This document shows positions 34,104-41,968 of a stretch of DNA of 64,000 nt, piece by piece. A model generated the notes under the pieces. It saw only the letters and a list, made by a program, of their open reading frames with translations. It did not search any database and was not told the DNA's origin. The translations under genes were made by a program, and so were the position numbers. This DNA is from Chryseobacterium indologenes (GTDB taxonomy: Bacteria; Bacteroidota; Bacteroidia; Flavobacteriales; Weeksellaceae), in the NCBI RefSeq assembly GCF_002025665.1, contig NZ_CP018786.1, forward strand, positions 1,798,001-1,862,000, given 5' to 3'. Numbering within the stretch: the first letter of the stretch is position 1; every line of letters starts with the position of its first letter.

Positions 34104-36809
34104 TTAATGGTGTTCAACTTCATTTATAATCTCTTTTTTGGTTTTTTCAGGAATGCTGATGGTGAAAGTGACCCCAAGCCCACTGTTTTCTGCTTTTATA
34201 CTTCCTCTGTGTGCCTGTACAATTTTCTTTGAAATGGCCAGTCCCAGTCCGCTTCCTGTAGGTTTTAAAATATTCTGGTTTTTCGACTGATAAAACTTGT
34301 CAAAAATCATTTCCAGATCCTCTTCCGGAATATGTTTTCCGGTATTGAAAATGGTGATGATCAGCTGACCTTCTTTCTCAAATATTTTAGTCTGAATGGT
34401 TCCTTGTTCTTCTGTGAATTTTAAGGCATTTCCCCAGATATTCTGAAATAGCTGAATCATTCTCGCTTCATCATATTCAAATATAAACTGATTCAGAAGA
34501 TTAACTTCACTCAAATGAATATTTTTCTGTTGTATCAGATGAAGGAGAGGGTTTAAGGCTTTTTTATACGTTTCAATAATATTATTTTCCTGAATGTGTA
34601 AAGAGATTTCGCCATGCTGTAATTTGTCCAGATACAAAATATCATTGATGATTTCACTTAATCTGTCGGATTCTGTGATGATATTGTTCAAAAATTCCTG
34701 CTTAATGTCAAAGGGAATATCGTCATCATCAGCCAGGATTTCTCCTGCAGAACGGATTGCAGTAATCGGAGTTCTTAATTCATGGGCAACAGAGTCCAGA
34801 AAGTCGTCTTTTTGACGGTCTTTAATGATCAGACTTTCGTTAGCATTTCTTAGATCATCAGAGAGTTTTTGTAATTCTTCAGACTGTTCGGTAAGTTTTT
34901 TATTTAAGCTGATGTTTTCCTGAGATTCTTCGAGGATATTTAAAACCTCTTTTAAAGATATTTTATCTTCTTTGGTAACGCCTTCAATCAATATTTTGGC
35001 TGAAGCGGTACCAATTCTTCCGGCTAAAAGGTTTTCTGAGAATTTGATAAATCTTGAGTCAGCAGTTTCCGTTTTTGAATCAATATTATATTTTAAATTA
35101 AAAATTCTTAAGGCCTGTTCTGTTTTATTTTTGCCTAAAAAACGCTCCAGGATATTCTGAATATCTGAAATATAAGCCGTTCCCCGCCAGATGAAAGCAT
35201 TTTCATGGTTCTGAATATACTTGTCTATATCTACGTACAGCTCAGCAAAGTTTCTTTCGCGGTAATTTCCTTTAGAACTTACTGAAACGATAGTAAACAG
35301 GCTTGTATTGACCAGCATTGACCAAAAAAATATCTGCGGAATTCTTCCCAAATAAGGGATGGTGAAAAAGCCGAAAGCATTATACATTTCTCTGATTACA
35401 CCCTTGAATTCCTGATTATAAGAGAAATAATACTGTGGAATAATCAATCCGAAATAACAAATCACTAATCCGGCTATAAGCCCTGTAACAGCTCCTTTAT
35501 AACTTCCTCTTCTCCAGAATAAAGCACCGAAAAATGCAGGAGCCAATTGTGCAATTACAACAAATGAAATTAACCCTACAGAATCCAGCGAGGTTTTCAG
35601 AATGAAATATTTGTAGAAGGCAAAAGCCATAATAATCAGTGCGAAAATGCTGAATTTTCTGATATTAGTAATGCTTCTTGTATTTTTTTCTTCATTTTCA
35701 GATTTTAATTTTCCCAGCAATCCGTAGGGAATAATGAGGTTGTTAGAAAGCATAATGGATAAAGTGATGGCAGAAATAATAATCATGGAAATACAAGAGC
35801 TTAGTCCACCAAGAAATACAAGTACCGTGATCAAAGTATTATCAAAATGCTGTGGAATGAGAATAGAGTAGAACTCAGGATTTACTTTTTGTCCGTCAAA
35901 AATCAGCCTTCCTCCCCAGGCAATCGGGAAAATAAATATAGTAAAGATTAAAAGATAAAGTGGGAAAAACCAAATGGCTGTTCTGATGTGTTTTTCCTGT
36001 CTGTTTTCAACAATGGCTGTGTGAAACTGTCTGGGAAGAATACAGATGGCTGTTGCTGAAATCATACACAGAACCATCCAGTTCATTGCTCCTTCAATTC
36101 CGTTGAAGGTATTTTTTTCCTTAAAATCTTCAAATTTGCTGGCTTTCTCATAAATATCGGAGAATCCGTCAAAAGCATAATAAATCACGAAAAGTCCAAG
36201 AATAATAATAAAAAACAGTTTTAAAAAGCTCTCCAGTGCAATAGCTGAGATGATTCCCAGACGTTTTTCTGAAGCATCTACATATCGTGTTCCATAATAA
36301 GAGGAAAACAAGGCAATTAAAACCACTACAAAAGTGGCGTTGTCTGTTAGAATATCTTTAGACATCGGAGTTTCCGTTACCAGATGAAATGTTTCCGAAA
36401 TGGCTTTGATCTGTAGTCCGATATAAGGAACAATTGCCAGAAGGCAAACCACGGTAATAATGGCACTCAGGCTTCTGCTGTTTCCATATCTCAATGAAAT
36501 AAAATCGGCTAGGCTGCTTATTTTGTTGATTCTTGAAATTCTTACAATCCGGGTATTGATGTAGATCCATGCCGGAATAATCATAATAGGACCAATGTAA
36601 ATCGGAAGATAATTTAATCCGCTTGTAGCTGCCACACCAATGCTTCCATAATAGGTCCATGCAGTACAATAAACTGCAAGAGAAAGGGCGTAAATGTATG
36701 GGTTGTTGATCCATCGCTTACTTCTTTTCTTCTCTGCCAGATAAGCAACTAAGAAAAGAAGAGCCAGGTAAAACAGAACTACAAAAAATAATGCGAAACT
36801 ACTCATCAT
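34104..36809 (-). CDS. Sodium:solute symporter-histidine kinase fusion (CbrA-like)
   Basis: A 901-residue sensor. The N-terminal half (to about residue 490) is an SLC5/SSS-family transporter domain of about 13 helices (LSLAVYCTAWTYYGSIGVAA near 45; SLADFISLRYG near 100; AQLAPAFFGALFWRRGSYKGAVTGL near 420). After a linker and coiled coil (about 600-665) comes the kinase core: H-box SVAHELRTPITAI with phosphohistidine H676, N-box NIWGNALKF, and G-boxes FDKFYQS and TGSGLGLAISKKIV. It resembles CbrA of Pseudomonas, in which the transporter domain senses or carries the ligand. ATG codons occur at 36809 and 36806. The start overlaps a tiny membrane-protein gene by 11 bases. Confidence 0.9.
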   Translation of the reverse strand: MMSSFALFFVVLFYLALLFLVAYLAEKKRSKRWINNPYIYALSLAVYCTAWTYYGSIGVAATSGLNYLPIYIGPIMIIPAWIYINTRIVRISRINKISSLADFISLRYGNSRSLSAIITVVCLLAIVPYIGLQIKAISETFHLVTETPMSKDILTDNATFVVVLIALFSSYYGTRYVDASEKRLGIISAIALESFLKLFFIIILGLFVIYYAFDGFSDIYEKASKFEDFKEKNTFNGIEGAMNWMVLCMISATAICILPRQFHTAIVENRQEKHIRTAIWFFPLYLLIFTIFIFPIAWGGRLIFDGQKVNPEFYSILIPQHFDNTLITVLVFLGGLSSCISMIIISAITLSIMLSNNLIIPYGLLGKLKSENEEKNTRSITNIRKFSIFALIIMAFAFYKYFILKTSLDSVGLISFVVIAQLAPAFFGALFWRRGSYKGAVTGLIAGLVICYFGLIIPQYYFSYNQEFKGVIREMYNAFGFFTIPYLGRIPQIFFWSMLVNTSLFTIVSVSSKGNYRERNFAELYVDIDKYIQNHENAFIWRGTAYISDIQNILERFLGKNKTEQALRIFNLKYNIDSKTETADSRFIKFSENLLAGRIGTASAKILIEGVTKEDKISLKEVLNILEESQENISLNKKLTEQSEELQKLSDDLRNANESLIIKDRQKDDFLDSVAHELRTPITAIRSAGEILADDDDIPFDIKQEFLNNIITESDRLSEIINDILYLDKLQHGEISLHIQENNIIETYKKALNPLLHLIQQKNIHLSEVNLLNQFIFEYDEARMIQLFQNIWGNALKFTEEQGTIQTKIFEKEGQLIITIFNTGKHIPEEDLEMIFDKFYQSKNQNILKPTGSGLGLAISKKIVQAHRGSIKAENSGLGVTFTISIPEKTKKEIINEVEHH

Positions 36810-36993
36810 GTCTTTTTACAATTACAAAAGAAATCACAATGGAGATCATCCAGATCACGAACAGATAGATCAGGATCATTGGATAGCCCAAAACTTCCCT
36901 GTCACTGTTGAAAAGCAATGAAATAGGAATACTGAAAGCAATCATAAGCCCTGCGCTCAGTATGATAAGTTTTTGTTCGTGTCTTTTTTTCAT
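36799..36993 (-). CDS. Small two-helix membrane protein coupled to the SSS-kinase gene
   Basis: A 64-residue protein with two hydrophobic helices (about 8-28 and 36-58) between basic ends (MKKRHEQK at the N-terminus, VKRHDE at the C-terminus). Its last 11 bases overlap the start of the transporter-kinase gene, so the two are translationally coupled. SSS transporters for acetate and pyruvate often have a small two-helix partner encoded directly upstream; this protein is in the right place for that role, which is an inference from position. Confidence 0.75.
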   Translation of the reverse strand: MKKRHEQKLIILSAGLMIAFSIPISLLFNSDREVLGYPMILIYLFVIWMISIVISFVIVKRHDE

Positions 36994-37055
36994 AAATGAT
37001 TTTTGATAAAAGATAATTGATGAATACAGTCATTCATCAATTATCTCTATTACTT

Positions 37056-37283
37056 TTAAATTTTATCGTCAGAATATTCTCCTTTTAAGGCATAATACCC
37101 GAAAATGGCCATTCCACCTGAGATAATCGGCATCAGTACAAAAAGGATGATAATGCCAAAAACCAGATCTTCCTGTTTTCCGGAAGCAATTTTTGGGATT
37201 CCCAATACTGTAATTCCGAAATATCCTACAATCACCGCAATAGCGATCCAGAGAATGCCTAATATTTTTTTTAGTCCGTTCAT
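37056..37283 (-). CDS. Small two-helix membrane protein, unknown function
   Basis: A 75-residue protein with helices at about 6-30 (LGILWIAIAVIVGYFGITVLG) and 41-66 (VFGIIILFVLMPIISGGMAIFGYYAL) and a short acidic tail. It lies 43 bases downstream of the MFS carrier gene and upstream of the second small membrane protein, all on one strand. It is probably part of the carboxylate transport operon. I do not know its function. Confidence 0.72.
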   Translation of the reverse strand: MNGLKKILGILWIAIAVIVGYFGITVLGIPKIASGKQEDLVFGIIILFVLMPIISGGMAIFGYYALKGEYSDDKI

Positions 37284-37326
37284 TTTAGTAGTTTTAAAAT
37301 TAATAAAAATTTGAGTGATTCAGTAC

Positions 37327-38907
37327 CTAATCGTGAAGATTATTGTTCTTATTTTTAAGATAAAACAATCCGATAACCAAACATACTGTTGCAACCCCAA
37401 TCGGGTACCAAAGCCCTTCTAAGTACCATGTTGCATGTCCTGCTTCTTTTCCTGTAGTGACCAGATAAGTTGCCACTGCCGGAAGAAGTCCACCGAATAC
37501 TCCGTTTCCAATATGATAAGGCAATGACATTGAAGTGTATCGGATTCTTACAGGGAACATTTCAACAAGGAAAGCTGCAATAGGGCCATATACCATTGTT
37601 ACAAAGATCACCTGGATGAATACGAGGAAAATCAAATACCATTTAGTATTATCACTCAATTTTAAACTTTGAGAGACTTTGGCTTCCTCAGCTTTTCCGT
37701 CTTTCATGACAACTCCTGCAGGCGACCAGTGAACAATACTGTCTTTTTTGATTAAGGTTCCATCGGTATAAAGAGTTTCCTTGTGAAAAGTAACTAAACT
37801 GTCTGTTGCGATGTCATTATGAATTTTTGCCGTTCTTTTTTCTGTAATTCCATTAGCTGCAACTGTTTTACTTTCAAGGTTTACACTCTTGAACATGCTG
37901 TCGTAAATAGGTCTGTAGGCTAAAATAGCAACCAGCATTCCGGTCATCATCACTGCTTTTCGCCCAATTTTATCAGACAGCCATCCGAAAAATACAAAGA
38001 AAGGAGTTCCTAAAAATAAGGCTGTTGCCATTAGTGAGTCTACCTGTGCAGATTCTACATTCATTACCTTTTGAAGGAAGCTCATTGCGTAGAACTGACC
38101 TGTATACCAAATTACCCCTTGTCCCATCGCAGCTCCAAATAAAGCCAATAAGACAAACTTGAAGTTATATTTATTTCCAAAACTTTCTTTTAACGGATTT
38201 TTAGATGTTTTACCTTCACTTTTAGCTTTGGCAAAAAGAGGAGATTCCTTCATGTTTTTTCTGATGACATAAGAAACGGCAACCATTAAAATCGAGATCC
38301 AGAATGGAACTCTCCATCCCCAGGTATCGAATTCTTCTGCAGACAACGTTGTCTTAGTAATGAGAATGACAATTAATGAAATGAAAAGTCCGGCTGTTGC
38401 AGTAGTTTGGATCCATGATGTCCAGTAACCTCTTCGATGAGGTTGGGCGTATTCTGCAACGTAGGTGGCGGCCCCTCCATATTCTCCTCCCAGAGCAAGT
38501 CCCTGCAGTAATCTTAAAATTAAAACCAAAACCGGAGCCATAAAGCCAATGGTTTCATAACTTGGAATACATCCGATCAGGAAAGTGGAAAATCCCATGA
38601 TCAGTAAAGTAACAAGGAAAGTATATTTTCTCCCGATAATATCTCCCAGTCTTCCGAAAAATAACGCCCCAAAAGGTCTTACCACAAATCCGGCAGCAAA
38701 AGTAGCCAGGGTAGATAAAAATGCGGCAGTAGGATTATCGGCAGGGAAAAATTTGGTAGCTAAAACAACGGCCAAGCTTCCAAAAATGTAGAAGTCGTAC
38801 CATTCTATTAATGTTCCGAGGGATGAGGCAGTGATTACGCTCCAGATGGTGCGGTTTTTCTGCCTGTCGGTCATATTTTCGTAGCTTTCGTGATGATTTT
38901 CGCTCAT
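37327..38907 (-). CDS. MFS transporter, metabolite:H+ symporter type, with extra periplasmic domain
   Basis: A 526-residue, 12-helix carrier of the MHS family (ProP/KgtP/ShiA type). Signatures are SSLGTLIEWYDFYIFGSLA in helix 1, RPFGALFFGRLGDIIGRKYTF in loop 2-3 and LLQGLALGGEYGGAATYVAEYA in helix 4. An insertion of about 86 polar residues (about 334-419) sits between helices 8 and 9 and holds beta-like segments (TEKRTAKIHNDIATDSLVTF). MHS carriers import dicarboxylates, betaine or other small acids with protons. Its place upstream of a CbrA-like sensor and two acyl-CoA synthetases suggests a short-chain carboxylate. Confidence 0.86.
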   Translation of the reverse strand: MSENHHESYENMTDRQKNRTIWSVITASSLGTLIEWYDFYIFGSLAVVLATKFFPADNPTAAFLSTLATFAAGFVVRPFGALFFGRLGDIIGRKYTFLVTLLIMGFSTFLIGCIPSYETIGFMAPVLVLILRLLQGLALGGEYGGAATYVAEYAQPHRRGYWTSWIQTTATAGLFISLIVILITKTTLSAEEFDTWGWRVPFWISILMVAVSYVIRKNMKESPLFAKAKSEGKTSKNPLKESFGNKYNFKFVLLALFGAAMGQGVIWYTGQFYAMSFLQKVMNVESAQVDSLMATALFLGTPFFVFFGWLSDKIGRKAVMMTGMLVAILAYRPIYDSMFKSVNLESKTVAANGITEKRTAKIHNDIATDSLVTFHKETLYTDGTLIKKDSIVHWSPAGVVMKDGKAEEAKVSQSLKLSDNTKWYLIFLVFIQVIFVTMVYGPIAAFLVEMFPVRIRYTSMSLPYHIGNGVFGGLLPAVATYLVTTGKEAGHATWYLEGLWYPIGVATVCLVIGLFYLKNKNNNLHD

Positions 38908-38957
38908 ATCGATTAGTTTTTGATGTTATGGGAATAGGATTTTAAATTGATTTTTTT

Positions 38958-39072
38958 AAACCATTAAGGGCTTTTAAGGGGTTAAGAATAATTAAGGCAT
39001 AACTGAAGTTATTATTAAGGTGAATGCTTTATCCATCTTTGATGGAGCTTAACTTATCTTAATTTTAATGGG
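38958..39072. repeat. Inverted-repeat element (ACCATTAAGG family), copy 1
   Basis: The left end AAACCATTAAGGGCTTTTAA and the right end TTAATTTTAATGGGT are imperfect complements, with internal TTAAG and CTTAA blocks. A similar element is at 50067-50197. It fills the gap between the porin and MFS genes. Confidence 0.5.
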
Positions 39073-39079
39073 TCAAGTT

Positions 39080-40459
39080 TTATAAATAGATTTGAAACTG
39101 TACAATAAATTCCCCTTTAGAAGATGGGCTTTCTGTAGGACTTGTATAAATAGGCCTTGTTGAATATTGTGTGGTTATTTTTGCATGATGTCCGTCTATG
39201 AACCAGTTGGCGCCTACATCAAACTGTGATGAAGATTTATCAAAAGCCTCAAAACTCTTGTGCGTATAAGCGGCAAAAGGCTGTATTCTGATTTTTGGCT
39301 TTTCTGCCTGACTTGGTAAAAGTAAACCAGCCTGTGCGTAGATAATATTACCTGTTCCGATAGTCGGTTGTAGATTTCCTGGTCCTGCAATGGCTTTATT
39401 GCCGATGAAATTAGGATCTGATGCTCCAATATTCATCGTTCCCAGATTTCTTATATAGTTCGGTCCGAAATTGTAATTATAATATCCTGCATATGCTGAA
39501 ACAGCCATCTTGTTTTTCGCTTCTCCCAGGGGAATATCTGCGAAAGCATCTACTGCAAAAAGAGTAATGTCGTGTTTCTCAATGTTTGAATTCACGGAAG
39601 TTCTTGTTCCGTCAGCCTGATGATAAAAACCTGCGCCTACATTGAAAACCTTTTTTGTCCCAAGGTAAGAGCCTACTTTGAAAGGTAATGCGTTGGATTC
39701 TTCGTCAAGAAATTGATATTCAACATATCCTGCTTTTGAAAAACTGGGATTTCCGTTGTTGTCTACTGCGATAGCCTTTGAAGGATCTGTTACATTCACA
39801 GGTGTAAGGTCAGTAGCGAAAGGTTTATTTAAACTGAAACGATATTCCAGTTTTCCGTATTTTCCTTTCGCAAACATTCCCAGTTGTCTTGCAAACTGGT
39901 CGGAATTGTCAATCAGTGGCCATGAAAAAACAGGTGAATCTAATGTGAGGAAATTAAGGGTAGAAGCCATGGTCATACGGGAAAGCCCCATGTAGTAATG
40001 AAGACCTGCTCCTAAAGTTAAACTGAATTTTCCTGCTTCTCCAGGTAAAATAACTGCATATTCGTTCCAGGCATCATGAAAAAATAATTGTGTTTTCTTT
40101 CCGTTTCCATAACCTCCTGTACCTGAAGTGCCTGTAGCACCGCCATTGATGAACGTCTGATTGTTAATCCCAAAATGGAGTAGGATCATATATCTTTTAG
40201 AAATTTGCGCATAGGTTAAAGCTCGTAATCGTCTGTTTCCCAGGCTCCATGAATTGTCGGTAGGTTCTCCTCCTACCATGGTTCCGGGGTTCATAGAAGT
40301 GTTTCTTAGCCAAAACTGGTCCCATAAAATAAATCTGACGAATTTATCACCGTTTTGGTTGAGGTTAATTTTTAAGCCATTGCCATAATCAGGAGAGCCT
40401 TGTGAGTAGGCAGAACTGCTGATTAAGGCTAATCCAATGAATGTAAGTAATTTCTTCAT
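39080..40459 (-). CDS. Outer-membrane porin-like beta-barrel protein
   Basis: A 459-residue protein with a signal peptide (MKKLLTFIGLALISSSAYSQ) and a body made of alternating amphipathic beta strands with aromatic girdles. It ends in the aromatic-hydrophobic pattern GEFIVQFQIYL. No TonB plug or box is present, so it should be a passive channel. It is the first gene of the minus-strand carboxylate block, upstream of the MFS carrier, so the pair would form outer- and inner-membrane steps of one uptake route. The substrate is an inference. Confidence 0.78.
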   Translation of the reverse strand: MKKLLTFIGLALISSSAYSQGSPDYGNGLKINLNQNGDKFVRFILWDQFWLRNTSMNPGTMVGGEPTDNSWSLGNRRLRALTYAQISKRYMILLHFGINNQTFINGGATGTSGTGGYGNGKKTQLFFHDAWNEYAVILPGEAGKFSLTLGAGLHYYMGLSRMTMASTLNFLTLDSPVFSWPLIDNSDQFARQLGMFAKGKYGKLEYRFSLNKPFATDLTPVNVTDPSKAIAVDNNGNPSFSKAGYVEYQFLDEESNALPFKVGSYLGTKKVFNVGAGFYHQADGTRTSVNSNIEKHDITLFAVDAFADIPLGEAKNKMAVSAYAGYYNYNFGPNYIRNLGTMNIGASDPNFIGNKAIAGPGNLQPTIGTGNIIYAQAGLLLPSQAEKPKIRIQPFAAYTHKSFEAFDKSSSQFDVGANWFIDGHHAKITTQYSTRPIYTSPTESPSSKGEFIVQFQIYL

Positions 40460-40471
40460 AAATTATCAATT

Positions 40472-40499
40472 TTTGGCGTTGTTTTTTGTGAATGCCAAA
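40472..40499. promoter_or_regulatory. Inverted repeat upstream of the porin gene, candidate operator
   Basis: TTTGGCGTT (40472-40480) and AATGCCAAA (40491-40499) are complementary in 8 of 9 positions with a 10-base spacer. This gives half-sites about two helical turns apart, just before the porin start at 40459. It is a plausible binding site for a dimeric regulator of the block. Confidence 0.35.
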
Positions 40500-40659
40500 T
40501 TGTAATTAATAATTTATTTATGAAAATTTAATATATATTAGTGGTAATAGTATAGTTATGGGGTGTTTAATGTTATATGGGTTCGGATTTCGAGATCCGG
40601 GATTTTAATCTAATCGGTTTGTAAGTATTTGATATTAAGAAACATAATTAAATATAGTG

Positions 40660-40701
40660 GCTCGCGCCTCGTATCCCGTAACTCGCACCTTGCGTCCCGC
40701 A
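40660..40701. repeat. Two degenerate 21-bp tandem units
   Basis: 40660-40680 and 40681-40701 share 15 of 21 positions, with a core CTCGCxCCTxGxxTCCCG. The composition is markedly more GC-rich than the surroundings. It abuts the stop of the IS1-like gene. Confidence 0.5.
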
Positions 40702-41118
40702 CTACTTCTTAAACCTTTCCCACTTAATCAGCATGTATTTATCTGCAAACTGAGTAATGATAATCCCTGAATTTTTAATGTTTTCTTCTTTGGCAATATA
40801 GTCAATCAACTCATTTTGTTTTAATATCTTATAAACAGGATGGAATTCAGAATGAGGAGGTCTGGTAATATTGTACTTTTTAATCCATGAACTTATTGTA
40901 ACGTGTGAAACTCCGATAATTCTTTCAATTTCACGGTAGCTTAAACCTTCCAGATAGAGCTGAAGCGCTTTCGTGACATAATAATCATCAATTTGTTTTC
41001 CCAGTTTTTTGACGGTAAAATAATAGTTGCAGTTTTTGCAGTGGAAGCGTTGTTTTTCATTGATGATGCCGCTTTTTACTACTTTGCTGCTGTTGCATTT
41101 AGGGCAGGTATTTTCCAT
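40702..41118 (-). CDS. IS1 InsA-like zinc-finger/HTH DNA-binding protein, probably domesticated
   Basis: A 138-residue protein. An N-terminal zinc ribbon of the IS1/InsA type has C5, C8, C27 and C30 (CPKCNS...HCKNC). A helix-turn-helix follows at about 59-82 (LSYREIERIIGVSHVTISSW). The C-terminal 50 residues (ILKQNELIDYIAKEENI...) resemble no transposase. There is no InsB/DDE domain, no second ORF and no terminal inverted repeats around it. It is transcribed divergently from the arginine operon across a 160-base gap. I infer a host DNA-binding regulator, possibly of arginine genes; an IS remnant is the alternative. Confidence 0.75.
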   Translation of the reverse strand: MENTCPKCNSSKVVKSGIINEKQRFHCKNCNYYFTVKKLGKQIDDYYVTKALQLYLEGLSYREIERIIGVSHVTISSWIKKYNITRPPHSEFHPVYKILKQNELIDYIAKEENIKNSGIIITQFADKYMLIKWERFKK

Positions 41119-41130
41119 AACTATATTATT

Positions 41131-41163
41131 TTAGCAAATATATAATAAATTAGCAAATGTATA
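41131..41163 (-). promoter_or_regulatory. Two direct repeats with -7-like elements in the divergent arg region
   Basis: TTAGCAAATATATA (41131-41144) and TTAGCAAATGTATA (41150-41163) differ at one base and repeat with a 19-base period. On the minus strand each contains a TAnnTTTG element (TATATTTG and TACATTTG), so they may be tandem promoters for the IS1-like gene, operators overlapping them, or both. Confidence 0.45.
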
Positions 41164-41224
41164 TTTTTTAATAAAGATAATTTTACCTGTTTAAAATTTT
41201 AAACCAAAAAAAATATCTTTTTTA

Positions 41225-41257
41225 TTTGGTTTTTAAAGAAATTATATTTTAAATTTG
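41225..41257 (+). promoter_or_regulatory. Promoter of the arginine operon
   Basis: TTTG (41225-41228), 21 bases, then TAAATTTG (41250-41257) fit the Bacteroidota -33/-7 consensus. The -7 is 21 bases before the GNAT start. The sequence TAAATTTGCCAA here resembles the minus-strand reading of the 41131-41163 repeats (TATATTTGCTAA). Confidence 0.55.
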
Positions 41258-41278
41258 CCAAAAAAATTAGATAAATAA

Positions 41279-41968
41279 ATGGAAATAGAAATTTCCTCAT
41301 GCGAACATTTAATGTATGTGAGTGAAATACAGCAGGAAATGTACGATTCTGCACAGCGTAGAGGGACGGGTATCGCAAAACGTTCTATAGAATATTTGAG
41401 TAAGAAGATTTCAGAAGGCAATGCTGTGGTAGCCACTGAAAACGGTGAGTGGGTAGGTTTCTGTTATATAGAGACCTGGTCACATGGGAAGTTTGTGGCT
41501 AATTCGGGATTGATTGTGTCACCGAAATTCAGGAACGGAGGAGTAGCTACTCAGATTAAGCAGAAAGTTTTCCAATTATCTAGAGATAAATATCCGGATG
41601 CAAAAGTATTTGGTTTGACAACAGGTTTGGCGGTGATGAAAATCAATAGTGATTTAGGCTATAAACCGGTAATTTATTCTGAACTGACTCAGGATGAGGA
41701 ATTTTGGAATGGCTGCAAAAACTGCGTGAACTATGAGATTTTAATGATGAAGGAACGCAAAAACTGTCTGTGTACAGCGATGTTGTTTGTTCCTGAAAAT
41801 GATAAAAAAAAAGATGAGGTAGTAGATAATCTACCTGAAAATAAATATAATGGAACGAGTCAAGGTGATTTTGGGTATGCTGCTCAGAATTCTATTGGAG
41901 AGTTTCAGATGACAATTAATAAAAATAAAAAGAGTCCAGATGAAAAAGAAAGTCATCTTAGCGTTTAG
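41279..41968 (+). CDS. GNAT N-acetyltransferase heading the arg operon (candidate acylglutamate synthase)
   Basis: A 229-residue protein with one GNAT fold in residues about 1-150. The acyl-CoA pyrophosphate loop is RNGGVATQI (85-93), preceded by the beta strand ANSGLIVSPKF. The C-terminal 60 residues are polar and contain Cys residues (GCKNCVNYEIL; KERKNCLC). Gene order, first in an operon with argG-argC-argD-argF'-argB, makes it the natural candidate for the first step, acylation of glutamate. Whether it uses acetyl- or succinyl-CoA cannot be told. It overlaps argG by 29 bases. Confidence 0.8.
   Translation: MEIEISSCEHLMYVSEIQQEMYDSAQRRGTGIAKRSIEYLSKKISEGNAVVATENGEWVGFCYIETWSHGKFVANSGLIVSPKFRNGGVATQIKQKVFQLSRDKYPDAKVFGLTTGLAVMKINSDLGYKPVIYSELTQDEEFWNGCKNCVNYEILMMKERKNCLCTAMLFVPENDKKKDEVVDNLPENKYNGTSQGDFGYAAQNSIGEFQMTINKNKKSPDEKESHLSV

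Noticed and set aside
40702..41163. Active IS1-type insertion sequence
   Set aside because: Only an InsA-like domain is present, with no catalytic DDE ORF, no terminal inverted repeats and no target duplication that I can see.
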